Numbered from the stretch's first letter, positions 23,742 to 33,574 are shown. The stretch is 64,000 nt of DNA from DASQMT01 sp963835735 (GCA_963835735.1 CAWIGP010000003.1:1-64000), one strand, 5' to 3'. The notes: generated from the sequence alone by a model not told the origin. Translations and numbers: made by a program.

Positions 23742-26625
23742 CTAGGTCGTCGTCACGCGACCGTCAGCGCGGCGACCCGTGGGCAACTTGACCCGAACAG
23801 TTGTGCCGGCGTCCTGAGGGCTGTCGATCTGGATCGTGCCGCCGATTGCCTCGACTCGGTCGACCAACCCGGTGAGACCGGAGCCGCTCGAAGCATCCGC
23901 GCCGCCCCTTCCATCGTCGCTGACGATCAGCTCGAGCCAGCCATCGCGGTGCCTGACCGTGACTCGGGCCTGTGACGCGTCCGCGTGCTTGGCGGTGTTG
24001 GTCAACGCTTCCGAGGCGACGTAGTAGGCGGTCACCTCGACCGGCTCCTCGAACCGCTCGGTGTCGAGGTCGATGCGCAGGTCGACGGGAACCGCTGAAC
24101 GTAGCGCGAGCGAGCCAAGTGCCGGGCTGAGCCCGTCCTCCGTCAGGACTGCGGGATGAAGGCCCCGTGACAACTCGCGCAGGTCGTCGAGCACATCGTT
24201 CAGCCCCGTCCCGACGCTGGAAAGCACGCGCCGAAGATCACCCAGATCGGGAGGGGCGGTCGCCTCCGCGATGCGCAGCTCGAGCCCCAAGGACACGAGC
24301 CGCTGCTGCGCGCCGTCATGCAGATCGCGTTCGAACCGCCGGCGGGCCTCGTCCCCGGCGCGCACGATCCGTGCTCGCGATTCTGCGAGATCAGACCGGC
24401 TCTTCGCATTCGCCACTGCCATGCCGGCAACCCGGCTGAACTCTGCCAGGCGCATCTCGGTATCCGGCGGCAGCGGCTCCGGTCCACGGGACGCGACGGC
24501 GATCATCCCCCAGGTCGCCCCCTCGACGACGATCGGGCTTGCCACCGCGGAACGGACGCCGACCTCGCGCGACATGGCGGCGATCGCCCCTGGCGCATCG
24601 CTGTAGTCCTCCTTGCGCCCGGGCGCTCCGGTGCGCTGCACTTCGCGAGCCAGGTTCTCCCCTTCGAGCGGGAGCCGCTCGCCCAGCGGAAGACTGATCC
24701 CACTGTCGCTCCAGCCGGCGACCATCGTCGCAGTGGCGTCCGCCTCATAGCGCAGGATCTCCGAGGCATCCACGCCCAGGAGTACTCGGACCTCCTCGGC
24801 CAGCGTCGCGAAGAGGTCATCGGGAGAGTGCTCGCTTGCCACCAACGTCGCCACGCGCCGCAACGCGGACTGCTCGGCCGCCAGTCGCTCCACCTTCGCT
24901 CGCGACTCGAAGTTCGAGATCGCCGTGGACGCATGCTCCGCGAACTGCGCGACGCGCTCTTCGGTCTCGGACGGCAACGTCTCGCCGGGCGAGGACCCGA
25001 CAACCATCGCGCCCCACAATCGACCGTCGACGACGATCGGACCTCCGACCCCGGAGCCTACGCCTTCCCCGCGCAAGTCGGCGCCGACCGGACCGCTCAC
25101 CTCGCCATAGTCGTCCACGCGGGCAGGACGGCTCGTGCGAGATATCAGCTCGATCACGCTTCCGCTCGGGATGGCCACGTTTGCGCCCGGCGACAGCACG
25201 CCCTCGGCCGTGCCCCACGTAGCCAGCACGGTGGCGCTGCCGTCTGGCTCAAACCGGGCCGTCCGTACCATTTTGACTCTCAGGAGGAGGCCGAGCTCTT
25301 CGGTGACGACGGCGAGCACCTGCTCCGCCGGTGCCTGCCGAGCGACCAGCTCGGCCACCCGACGGAGAGCGGATTGCTCGTCCGCCAGCCGTTCGGACTC
25401 GGTCTCGGCCCGCCGGCGCTCCGTCACGTCGCGCGCCATCCCGTACATGACCGCGTCCTCCACGACGGGCGTCGCCGTCCATTCGAGCACCCTCGGAGAG
25501 CCGTCTTTGCGAACGAAGCGGTTCTCGAACGAGAGCGACGCGTTTCCCTGACCGATCGCGGCCGCCTCGGCCGCTGTCCTCTCACGGTCGTCCGGGTGGA
25601 CGAAGTCGAGAAACGGCCGAGCGAGGAGCTCTTCCTGCGGTGTAGCCGAGAACCTGCTCGGCGGCAGGGTTGACGCGCGTGAAATGTCCGTCGAAGTTGG
25701 CGACGGCCACGATATCCGGGGAGAGGTTGAAGATGCGGTCGAAGTCTTGCTGCGCCCTCGCTCGCCGCACCGCGATGACACCGAGAGCACCGGCGAGGGC
25801 GGCGAGCACGAGGCCGCCGGCGAGGATGATCCAAGGCAAGACCGCGCCCGGGCCGCTGACCGATTCCTTCGGCATGACCACCGCGAACTGCTGTCCGGCG
25901 ACCGCGAACTCGTCGCGAACGGTGTCACCGCGCGGCGAACGGTCGGCGGGAGCGAACCGCAAGCCTGCAGGGTCCCTCGCCGCCGCGCGCAGAGTCGCCT
26001 CGGACAGGAAGACCACCACGGCCCCGGGGCGGAGCACCCCGTCGATCAGCGTCGGCGCCGGCGCGACCAGGAAAAGGCCGCGCGTACCGTCACTGCGGGC
26101 AGCGACAGGCGTGGCACCCACGCCACCGGGCCGAATCGCGCGGCCCAGCGCTGCGGCGATTCCGGGTTCACGCCTCAGATCGATGCCGCGCGAGTCCATC
26201 GGCGGGAAACCGGAGACGAGCGTCGCCGGTAGGTAGGAGGAGCCTGGTGGCACGGCCTCGCGCCGCCTGTCGGGTGCCACGATCGGCCGGCCCACACGCC
26301 GCTCGTACGCCGCGCGGTCAGCGGCGTGGACGTCCTGTGCCCACGCAGCGGCCGGGAGTCCGGCGGGGCTGAGCCACCTCAATGCGTTCCGCTTGAACTC
26401 GTCGCTCGTGACGCCCGTGGCACCTTCGTCCGACATGAACCGGCTCAGGCTCGCGGTGAGCGACGTCGCCACCTCGACGCGACTGCGGATCTGCGCGCCC
26501 GCGATCGCGACGCGGCGCTCGGACTCGTGTCGCGCATCCCGCTCGGCGAGTACACGGGCGACGATGAAACCCGCGACCGTCAGCGCGAGAACCAGTGCCA
26601 CTGCTGCGATGTGTCGCGGCCGCAA
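23742..26625 (-). pseudogene. CHASE-PAS-GAF-GAF sensor histidine kinase, one frameshift
   Basis: A membrane-bound sensor kinase of about 960 residues if repaired, from a TTG at 26625. Order: TM helix (residues about 7-25), extracellular CHASE-like domain, second TM (LPWIILAGGLVLAALAG), PAS domain (FNLSPDIVAVANFDGHF), two GAF domains, HisKA_3 dimerisation domain with the phospho-acceptor His in ERDLHDGAQQRLV, and HATPase (LTNTAKHADAS ... SDDGRGG). The frame breaks inside the PAS domain at about 25635-25645 (LGYT to PQEELLARPF). It lies 10 bp after the binding-protein gene at 26635 and is divergent from the response regulator at 27744, its likely partner. Confidence 0.85.
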
Positions 26626-26634
26626 GAGCGAACC

Positions 26635-27615
26635 TCAAGTGAGCCTGCGCCAGCCGGCGATCGTCGTCGCCAGGTCGTTCATCGCCTCTGTGTACGCCTG
26701 GTAGGACGGCGGCGGGTTCACCTGCCAGCCGGCGATCTGGTTCGCCCGCACCGCCGGCAGTGCTGCGAAGGCCGGGATCTGCTTCGCCTGCCTGAGCGGG
26801 AGAAACATCGTCCGCGCGTCGTAGAGGATCCCGTCCGCCGGGTACTTGGCGGCCTGGTCCCAGCCGAACCTGTCCCAGTAGGCGTCCGACGTCTCCGCCG
26901 AGACGAGCGGCACGCCGCGGCTCCTGTAGAACGAGAGGTCGCCCAAGTCGACCAGCTTCGCAACGTACATCGTGCTCTGGTCCCCCGAGACGGCGATGAT
27001 CCGCAGGTTCGACTTGCGCCTCGCGATCTCGGACAAGCTCTCCGCGGCGCTGAGAAACGCCGCGCGCGCGCGCACGGTCACGCCCGCCATCGTGTCCGAA
27101 CCGAGCGCGCGGGCGAGATCGCTGAAGCGATCGATCTGCTTCGTCGCGATGACGTGGCCGTTGAGCCCGACGATCGGCACCCGCGAGCGGATCCGCTCTT
27201 GCTGCGCGCGGTCCTTGAACCCGAAGAGCGGTGAGTCGGCGGGTGGCGGGTACCACTGCGAGACGAGCAACTCAGCCTTCAGCGAGAGCAGCATCGCGAG
27301 ATCGATCTCGCCGTAGACGGAGCCGACGGCCTCCGACTCGCCCCACGGAAAGCCGGCGAGCACCGGATCCTCTCGCAGATTGTCGCCGAAGACGCCGACA
27401 GGCGTCACGCCCCACTGGTGAAGCGCGGCGGCTGCCGTGGTATAGGCGACGATCCGCGTCGGGCGCTTGGGCAACCTCACCGTCTGCTTCCGATCGTCGA
27501 CGAAGGTCCAGCCTGCCGCGTCATTGCCCGCCGAGCTGCAGCCGACTACGAAGCCGGCGCCCGCTGCAAGGCCGGCGGTGAGCACCTGCCTCCGTGTGAG
27601 CGGCCACTCGTTCAT
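26635..27615 (-). CDS. Tat-type lipoprotein, siderophore/B12-type binding protein
   Basis: A periplasmic-binding-protein fold (Fe3+-siderophore / cobalamin type, PF01497 class), about 326 residues. The N-terminus LTRRQVLTAGLAAGAGFVVGC combines a twin-arginine motif with a lipobox Cys. The core shows RPTRIVAYTTAAAALHQWG and GEIDLAMLLSLKAELLVSQW, typical of this family. I chose the ATG at 27615. No permease or ATPase gene is present; instead a CHASE histidine kinase follows 10 bp downstream on the same strand, so it may present a ligand to the sensor rather than feed a transporter. Confidence 0.85.
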   Translation of the reverse strand: MNEWPLTRRQVLTAGLAAGAGFVVGCSSAGNDAAGWTFVDDRKQTVRLPKRPTRIVAYTTAAAALHQWGVTPVGVFGDNLREDPVLAGFPWGESEAVGSVYGEIDLAMLLSLKAELLVSQWYPPPADSPLFGFKDRAQQERIRSRVPIVGLNGHVIATKQIDRFSDLARALGSDTMAGVTVRARAAFLSAAESLSEIARRKSNLRIIAVSGDQSTMYVAKLVDLGDLSFYRSRGVPLVSAETSDAYWDRFGWDQAAKYPADGILYDARTMFLPLRQAKQIPAFAALPAVRANQIAGWQVNPPPSYQAYTEAMNDLATTIAGWRRLT

Positions 27616-27743
27616 CGGCTGGAGGTGCGACCGACGATCGAGCGCACGCGGGACACCGAACACAGGCTACGCCGACCGGCGAGCATGCCTTCTGGCACCC
27701 CGAGCCGCCGGTGATGCCGGTGGCACAATGACGCCTGCCTGCC

Positions 27744-28409
27744 ATGCCAACCATCCGTGTGGTGATCGGGGAGGATGATCTGCTCGTGCGTGAGGGCATC
27801 GCCCGCGTGCTCGAACGGCCGCCCTTCGAGGTCGTGGGCCTGGCGGGCGAGGCGATCGAGCTGATGGAGCTGGTGCGCGAGCACGTCCCAGAGCTCGTGG
27901 TGTTGGACATTCGCATGCCGCCCTCTCACACCACCGAGGGCCTCGATGCCGCGCAGGCGATCCGCTCAGAGTTCCCGGAGATCGGGATCCTCGTGCTTTC
28001 CGCCCACGTCGAGGTGCATCGCGCCATCGGTCTGCTGGCCGAAGGGCAGGGCGTGGGCTACCTGTTGAAGAGTCGCGTCACCGAGGTGGGCGACTTTCTC
28101 GAGACGCTCGAACGGATCGCCGGCGGCGCTTCGGTCATCGACCCCGGACTGGTGAAGGAGCTCGTCACCACGCGCCGATCACAAGACCGCCTCAGCGACC
28201 TCACCCCGCGCGAGCAGGAGGTCCTGCGGCTCATGGCCGAGGGCCGGTCCAACGCCGGCATCGGCCGCCTGTTGGTAGTGACCGACGCCACCGTCGAGAA
28301 ACACGTGCACAGCATCCTTGCGAAGCTCCGGCTTTCGGAAGCTCAGGACGATCATCGCCGCGTGCTCGCCGTCATCGCCTTCCTCGGCGCTCAAGAGGGT
28401 CCCGCATGA
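27744..28409 (+). CDS. NarL/FixJ-family response regulator
   Basis: A 221-residue two-component regulator. The receiver has the acidic pair (GEDD), the phospho-acceptor Asp in VVLDIRMPP and the Lys in YLLKSRV. The C-terminal LuxR-type helix-turn-helix is LTPREQEVLRLMAEGRSNAGI ... VEKHVHSILAKL. It is divergent from the binding-protein/histidine-kinase pair and is probably the cognate regulator. It is closely similar in layout to the regulator at 57065. Its 3' end overlaps the convergent receiver gene by 19 bp. Confidence 0.92.
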   Translation: MPTIRVVIGEDDLLVREGIARVLERPPFEVVGLAGEAIELMELVREHVPELVVLDIRMPPSHTTEGLDAAQAIRSEFPEIGILVLSAHVEVHRAIGLLAEGQGVGYLLKSRVTEVGDFLETLERIAGGASVIDPGLVKELVTTRRSQDRLSDLTPREQEVLRLMAEGRSNAGIGRLLVVTDATVEKHVHSILAKLRLSEAQDDHRRVLAVIAFLGAQEGPA

Positions 28410-28774
28410 CGAGTTGAGGCCCAAAGCCGGCGGATCGCCGTCGCCGACAGATTCGACTTGGGCAAGAAGCCGATCGCCGGGCTGGCCACGATCAAGTCCG
28501 CGTAGTCCGTCTCGTCGTGCGTCGAAGTCAGGATGACGCACGATCTCGCCCCGTCGAGGCCTCGAGCGAGACGGCGGGCCAGCTCGAAGCCGCTCTCGAG
28601 GCCGAGATCGATATCGACGAGCACCACGTCCGGCGTGAGCTCCTCCAGGAGACGCAGGGCCTCCTCGCCGGTCGCGGCGACGCCCACCACGGCGACGCCC
28701 TGGGCCTCGAGCAGGTCGCTTGCGGCGCGCAGCACGACCGGGTTGTCATCCACGATGACGCATCGCAGCGTCAT
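28391..28774 (-). CDS. single-domain response regulator receiver
   Basis: A 127-residue receiver: acidic pair in CVIVDDNPVVL, phospho-acceptor Asp in VVLVDIDLGLESG, Lys in FLPKSNL. It has no output domain beyond a short tail. Its ATG shares one base with the stop codon of the sigma-factor gene upstream, so it is co-translated with it. This suggests phosphorylation-dependent control of that sigma factor or of a partner kinase elsewhere. Confidence 0.85.
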   Translation of the reverse strand: MTLRCVIVDDNPVVLRAASDLLEAQGVAVVGVAATGEEALRLLEELTPDVVLVDIDLGLESGFELARRLARGLDGARSCVILTSTHDETDYADLIVASPAIGFLPKSNLSATAIRRLWASTRHAGPS

Positions 28775-29517
28775 TACGACAAGCCCGCGGCACTGCCGGC
28801 TGGAATCGCGCGGACGCGCCCGTCGCCGACGGGGTGTCCGGCGGCGGCCATTCGTGCCCGAAGGCTTCGCCTGGCGTCGAAAAGGTTCTTGTAGACCGCG
28901 TTGCGGTTGGTTCCGAGCTTCACCGCGACGATGTCGATCGGGACCTCGTTGAGAGCGATTGCGACGAACACCTCGCGCTGGCGGCCGCTCAGCTTGCCGA
29001 GGGCCTGCGACAAGGCATCGAGTTGCGCCCGCTGCTGCAGCCGGTCCTCGGGTCGAGGCGTCACAGGATCGGGGAGCTCGTCCCACGCGAGCTCCTCCGC
29101 GGACGGCGGTTGCCGGCGCCACGCATGCCGCGCGACCGTGGCAGCGATCTCAAAGATGACGAACTTGTATGCCCAAGTGGTGAACCGGCTGAGTCCGCGG
29201 AACTCATCGATCTTGTCCAGAACCTTCACGAGTGCGTCGTCGGCGGCCTGCTGAGCAAGGTCTTCGAACTCCGGACCCGTGACCCACCGCAGCTGGGGGC
29301 GCCGACGCCACAGCTCGGACAAGGCGACCCGCCGCAGCACGGCATGAAGGCTCACGATCGTCTGATCGCGGCGCGGGTGCCCGACACGAAGCTGCTCGAC
29401 CCACCGCCGCGAGTCTCGGTCAAGCGCGGCCGGCCTCGCGGGGCTCGCCGAGTTTGGATTGGCGGCCACCGCGGTCCGATTGAGGCTTCTCGTCGGGGTC
29501 ACACGCACAAGGGACAT
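28774..29517 (-). CDS. ECF-type RNA polymerase sigma factor
   Basis: About 247 residues. Region 2 is visible around EFEDLAQQAADDALVKVLDKI and FTTWAYKFVIFEIA, region 4 around LGKLSGRQREVFVAIALNEV and GTNRNAVYKNLFDARRSL. The N-terminal extension is longer than in most ECF factors. It forms a one-base overlap (TAATG) with the downstream receiver gene, a sigma-receiver pairing that is uncommon. No anti-sigma gene is adjacent. Confidence 0.83.
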   Translation of the reverse strand: MSLVRVTPTRSLNRTAVAANPNSASPARPAALDRDSRRWVEQLRVGHPRRDQTIVSLHAVLRRVALSELWRRRPQLRWVTGPEFEDLAQQAADDALVKVLDKIDEFRGLSRFTTWAYKFVIFEIAATVARHAWRRQPPSAEELAWDELPDPVTPRPEDRLQQRAQLDALSQALGKLSGRQREVFVAIALNEVPIDIVAVKLGTNRNAVYKNLFDARRSLRARMAAAGHPVGDGRVRAIPAGSAAGLS

Positions 29518-29630
29518 GGTCCCGCCACAGAGCCGTCGCGTCTGCATTGCCAGTGTCCATTTGTGCGGCCAGGCTCGCTTGAATCCTCGCGTTCTGGCTA
29601 GCTCGAACGCGGTGTTCGGGTTGTCCCGCG

Positions 29631-30083
29631 CTATCGGGACCGGGTCAGCGCCGCTTCGATTCGTTCGAGCCGCCCGTCCAATTGACGGAGCTGCTCCGCG
29701 ATCGCAGTCTCGGCATCCGAGGGCGTGCGCTCACGGCGCGAGCGGGCAACGAACGTGCTCGTGATCGCGGCGGTGATGACCGTCAGGAAGCCGATCCCGA
29801 TCAGCATCACGAGCACGGCGACGAGCCGTCCGGCGAGCGTCACCGGAACGCTGTCGCCGTACCCGACCGTCGTGACCGTCTGGGCCGCCCACCAGAGCCC
29901 TGATCCGATCGACGGATAGTGCTCGCGATCGACGATGGTCATCAGGATGCCGGCGCCGACCGCGATCGCGGTCGACGTCGCGGCGATCACGATGGCGGCC
30001 CCGCGCGGTGTGGTGGCGCGGGCCACGGCAGTGTCGAGCTGCCTCTCGAGCCTCGTCTGGTGGGCCACGTCAGTTGGGTTCAC
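29631..30083 (-). CDS. two-TM potassium channel
   Basis: A KcsA-like two-TM ion channel, about 150 residues from the GTG at 30083. TM1 is around AAIVIAATSTAIAVGAGILMTI, the pore helix is GLWWAAQTVTTVGYGDSVP with the selectivity filter TVGYGD, and TM2 is VAVLVMLIGIGFLTVITAAI. The C-terminal helix (AIAEQLRQLDGRLERIEAAL) is probably a cytoplasmic coiled coil. The open frame extends further upstream, but that part has no channel character and overlaps the divergent PAP2 region. Confidence 0.88.
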   Translation of the reverse strand: MNPTDVAHQTRLERQLDTAVARATTPRGAAIVIAATSTAIAVGAGILMTIVDREHYPSIGSGLWWAAQTVTTVGYGDSVPVTLAGRLVAVLVMLIGIGFLTVITAAITSTFVARSRRERTPSDAETAIAEQLRQLDGRLERIEAALTRSR

Positions 30084-30213
30084 GCTCGCCGGTTCCAGTC
30101 CTGCAACGGGAACCTGTCGCTCACCGCCACGACCACAGCCAGTACGATCGTCGCCGCGCCGACCACCAGCGCCACGGCCGCCGCCGGCCGCCGGCTCACA
30201 GGAACCCGCCCTC

Positions 30214-30813
30214 TTGAGCAGCGAAGCCCACCACGCGACCAATGCGCGGCGCCGGATGCGCTGGCTCGAGGACGCCGAACGCCTCGACCTCGCGGTCTAC
30301 GCCGTGATCGCCCGAACCCCGACCCCGGCACTCGATCGCGCGATGAGCCGGCTCTCTCGCGCCGCCGACTACTCGCGCCTCTCGCTCGGCTCCGCGGCGC
30401 TGCTCGCGCTCGCAGGCGGGCGGACCGGCCGCCGGGCCGCGGCCATGGGACTCTCCTCGCTGGCGGTGACGGCGACCGTGGTCAACGTGGCGGTCAAGCC
30501 GCTCGGACGGCGCCGGCGTCCCGACCGGCTCGCCGGTGACGTGCCGCTCGCGCGCCATGTGCGGATGCCGGTCTCGCGCTCGTTCCCCTCCGGGCACACC
30601 GCGGCGGCCTTCGCGTTCGCGACCGGCGTCGGCCACGTGTCGCCGGCGGCCGCCGCCCCGTTGCGGGCGCTCGCCGCGCTGGTCGGCTATTCGCGCATCC
30701 ACACCGGGGTCCATTACCCCGGCGACGTGCTGGCCGGCGCGTTGATCGGCACCACGCTTGCGCAGCTCACGACGTACGCGGGAGACCGGCTCCTGCGCAC
30801 ACGTGCGAGCTGA
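30214..30813 (+). CDS. PAP2-family membrane phosphatase
   Basis: Integral membrane phosphatidic-acid-phosphatase type 2 protein, about 200 residues. The three catalytic motifs are present: KPLGRRRRPDR, FPSGHTAAAF and SRIHTGVHYPGDV. It is probably involved in lipid or undecaprenyl-pyrophosphate dephosphorylation. The start is uncertain: TTG 30214, with AGGA about 11 nt upstream, or ATG 30256. Confidence 0.85.
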   Translation: MSSEAHHATNARRRMRWLEDAERLDLAVYAVIARTPTPALDRAMSRLSRAADYSRLSLGSAALLALAGGRTGRRAAAMGLSSLAVTATVVNVAVKPLGRRRRPDRLAGDVPLARHVRMPVSRSFPSGHTAAAFAFATGVGHVSPAAAAPLRALAALVGYSRIHTGVHYPGDVLAGALIGTTLAQLTTYAGDRLLRTRAS

Positions 30814-30970
30814 CTCCACGGACGCCTCGCATCCAGCGTCGTGCCTCGTCATCGCCCGTCACCGTTCGATCGTGCACTTTGGCGATTCCGTCCTGGGCGC
30901 GTGCAGACACGCCACGAACACACGCGCACGCACGTTTGCTACGCCGGCGGTCCTCGGCGACGATGACCCG

Positions 30971-31657
30971 ATGTCGACCACCGACCCGCACGACGGCACC
31001 CCCGAGGCCGAGACGACGACCGGGCCCGCGAAGCGCCGGACCGGATGGATCTGGCTGAGCGCCTTGCTGGCGATCGTCGCCGCCGGCCTGTTGATCTGGG
31101 CGCTGACGATCCAGTCCGACCTCGACGGCACGCAGCAGGAGCTCGACAGCACGCAGCAGGAACTCGCCAGCACGAGCCAGGAGCTCGACAGCACGGAGCA
31201 GGAGCTCGACGCCACGAAGCAGGACGTCGAGGAGCTGCAGTCCGAGGGTGACGAGGGCAACCGGACCGGAGCTGTGCTGGTCGGGGCGACGGCGCTGTAC
31301 AAGGAGTTCGCGGAGCAGCTGGGTGCGACACAGGAGGATCTTGCCGCCACCCAGCAGGACCTCGAGGAGGCCGAGAAGGCGGCAGGGCAGGCCGAGCAGG
31401 ACGTGGAGGCGGCCGAGCAGGCTGTCGCCGACGCCGGCAACGAGACCGAGCAGGCGAAAGCGGAGGCGGACCAGGCGAAGGCGGAGGCCAAGGCCGCGGA
31501 GTCCAGGGCGGCCGTCGCGGCGGACTGCGCGAAGGCCTACATCTCGGCCTTCGGCGGGCTGTTCGAGGGTCAGAGCGCCCGTGACCAGGCGCCCGCGGTG
31601 CGCGAGCAGCTCACCGAAGTCACAGCCTTGTGCAAGGAGGAGCTCGCGGGCACCTGA
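30971..31657 (+). CDS. single-TM protein with long coiled coil
   Basis: A 228-residue protein of unknown function. A short cytoplasmic N-terminus precedes one TM helix (WIWLSALLAIVAAGLLIWAL, residues about 25-45). It is followed by tandem near-identical heptads (TQQELDS, TQQELAS, TSQELDS, TEQELDA) and a second coiled coil rich in Glu, Ala and Gln. Two Cys near the C-terminus could form a disulfide (DCAKAYISAF ... LCKEEL). It resembles membrane-anchored extracellular or periplasm-facing coiled-coil proteins of actinobacteria. Confidence 0.75.
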   Translation: MSTTDPHDGTPEAETTTGPAKRRTGWIWLSALLAIVAAGLLIWALTIQSDLDGTQQELDSTQQELASTSQELDSTEQELDATKQDVEELQSEGDEGNRTGAVLVGATALYKEFAEQLGATQEDLAATQQDLEEAEKAAGQAEQDVEAAEQAVADAGNETEQAKAEADQAKAEAKAAESRAAVAADCAKAYISAFGGLFEGQSARDQAPAVREQLTEVTALCKEELAGT

Positions 31658-31749
31658 CGTCTGAGGCCTGTCCGGATCTCCGGCTACCCCCAGGCCGAAG
31701 TGGGGTGCGTCGGACAACCGCACGCGGTCCGTGACCCTAGCCTGAGCGC

Positions 31750-31791
31750 ATGTCGACCGACGAGCGATTCCATTCGGATCAATTCCGATGA
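31750..31791 (+). other. 13-codon upstream ORF coupled to 31788 gene
   Basis: ATG at 31750 opens a 13-codon frame (MSTDERFHSDQFR) whose TGA overlaps the ATG of the membrane-protein gene at 31788 (ATGA). It could be a translational leader, or chance. Confidence 0.3.
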
Positions 31792-32324
31792 GTACCGCCG
31801 AGCTCCTGCTCAACCTTGCCGTGCTGACCCTCGTGCTGCACCGCAACGTCGGAACCCACGCCGTCGGGCCTCGCCGATTCGTGTTGCCGACGGTGATCAT
31901 CGTGGTGGTCGCGGTCGTGTTCTTGAGGAACGTGCCGGGCACCGGCAACGACCCCGCGTTCATTGTTCTCGGGGGCCTCGTCGGCGTGGTTCTCGGGGCG
32001 CTCGCAGGCAGCATCCCGCGGATCTGGCGCGAGTCGGACGGCGTCGTGTCGGCGCGCGCGGGGGTCGGGTTCGCGGCCCTCTGGATCATCGTCATCGGGG
32101 GCCGGATCGCGTTCGCCTACGGGGCCACCTATGTCTTCCCAGGCGCTGTGGCCAGTTGGTCGCGCGCGCACCAGATCAGCGGATCCGACGCCTTCACGGC
32201 CATGTTCGTCGTGATGGCACTCGCGATGGTCGCGACGATGACAGTCGTAATCTCTGCACGCGTCCAGCAAGCTCGTGCCTCGAGCCCCCCGGTGATCGGC
32301 GAGCCGCAGACACAGGGCGAGTAG
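31788..32324 (+). CDS. four-TM membrane protein of unknown function
   Basis: A 178-residue membrane protein with four or five hydrophobic segments (STAELLLNLAVLTLVL, FVLPTVIIVVVAVVFL, FIVLGGLVGVVLGALAG, VGFAALWIIVIGGRIAF, AMFVVMALAMVATMTVVI). The layout recalls the CcdC/DUF1453 class. A short ORF overlaps its start. Confidence 0.7.
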   Translation: MSTAELLLNLAVLTLVLHRNVGTHAVGPRRFVLPTVIIVVVAVVFLRNVPGTGNDPAFIVLGGLVGVVLGALAGSIPRIWRESDGVVSARAGVGFAALWIIVIGGRIAFAYGATYVFPGAVASWSRAHQISGSDAFTAMFVVMALAMVATMTVVISARVQQARASSPPVIGEPQTQGE

Positions 32325-32386
32325 AGACACCACCGGGCATCAGGCGCTGAGCTCGGACTCCCGCTCGCAGCCTTGGTTGATCGGGG

Positions 32387-33526
32387 TCAGCGGAGCAGCG
32401 CGCAGACCGCTTTGGTCTGGACGTTGCGGAGCCGCGCCAGGAGCCGCCCGGTCGGGGCGGGGATGTTCAGTGAGGTTGTCACCGCTCGCCGCCCGTCTGC
32501 CGTGGCGGCCGCGAACTGGACGTAGCCGGGGAAGTTGCCGGTGTGGCCGTAGACCGTGCCGCACCGGGTCCGATAACGGAACAGGGCCAGGCCGGCGGCG
32601 TTGCGCCCGGGCCCGGGCGGGCTGGACTCGCCGCCTGGCACGAACCGCATCTGCTCGCGCTGCTCGGCGGCGCCGAAGAAGCGCAGGCCCAGGTAGGCGC
32701 GGATGAACGCGTTGAGGTCCGCCGGCGTCGAGACGACCGCGCCCGATGCCCATGCGCCACTCGGACTGAGAAATGTCGTGACGTCCTGGTCGCGCTCGCC
32801 GGGCGCGGTGATGTAGCCGTGCAGGAACGGCCGCGGAAGCGTGATCCTGCGCGTCGGGAACGACGTGTCACGCAGCCGCGCCGGATCGAAGACGACACCC
32901 GCAAGCAGATCGGGGTAGGACCTGCCCGTCACGGCCTCCGCGATGAGCCCGACGACGATGTTGTCGGTGTTCGAGTACGCGTAGCGCGACCCGGCCGCGA
33001 AGACCAGCGGGTCCGCCCGGACCCAGTCGACGATCCCGGTAGGGGATACGAATCCGCGCGGGTCGTTCATCGCCTGCTCGGCGAACTCGTCCGACTGCGT
33101 GTAGTCGGGCAGTCCGCTGGTGTGATCGAGCATTTGGCGCACGGTCACGCCGGCCCATGCGGGCGGCATGCCCGGAAGCCGCTGCCCGATCGTGTCGTCG
33201 AGCCCGAGTCGGCCGTCACGGACGAGCTGCAGCGCGACGGCACCGCTGAATGCCTTGGCGACGCTGGCGATCCGCATGTGATCCGTCGCCCGCGGTGGCC
33301 GCCTGCGCGTGATGTCCGCTCGGCCGGCGCGCAGCACGGTCAGGCGTCCGTCTCGGTAGACCGTCGCGATCGCGCCCGGGGGTCCGGCGCTCGCGGCGAC
33401 CAGAGCGTCGAGGCCGCGCTGCACGGCGCCGACGTCCGGAGGAGCGCCGGCGCTTCCTGCGGCAGGTGACGCGAGCAGGACGGCCAGCGCGGCGAGAACC
33501 GGCAAACCGAGACGGAAGCTATTCAT
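32387..33526 (-). CDS. secreted serine hydrolase, class C beta-lactamase / DD-peptidase fold
   Basis: About 379 residues with a signal peptide (LPVLAALAVLLASPAAGSAGA). The active-site Ser-x-x-Lys is in IASVAKAFSG, the Tyr-x-Asn in YAYSNTDN, and the third motif is HTGNFPG. This is the penicillin-binding-protein/AmpC-like fold (PF00144) that includes D-alanyl-D-alanine carboxypeptidases and esterases. No beta-lactamase activity should be assumed. Start at ATG 33526. Confidence 0.9.
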   Translation of the reverse strand: MNSFRLGLPVLAALAVLLASPAAGSAGAPPDVGAVQRGLDALVAASAGPPGAIATVYRDGRLTVLRAGRADITRRRPPRATDHMRIASVAKAFSGAVALQLVRDGRLGLDDTIGQRLPGMPPAWAGVTVRQMLDHTSGLPDYTQSDEFAEQAMNDPRGFVSPTGIVDWVRADPLVFAAGSRYAYSNTDNIVVGLIAEAVTGRSYPDLLAGVVFDPARLRDTSFPTRRITLPRPFLHGYITAPGERDQDVTTFLSPSGAWASGAVVSTPADLNAFIRAYLGLRFFGAAEQREQMRFVPGGESSPPGPGRNAAGLALFRYRTRCGTVYGHTGNFPGYVQFAAATADGRRAVTTSLNIPAPTGRLLARLRNVQTKAVCALLR

Positions 33527-33574
33527 CGCCCGATCCTCTCCGAAATCGGCGTTCCGCGGCAACCGACGCACGCA

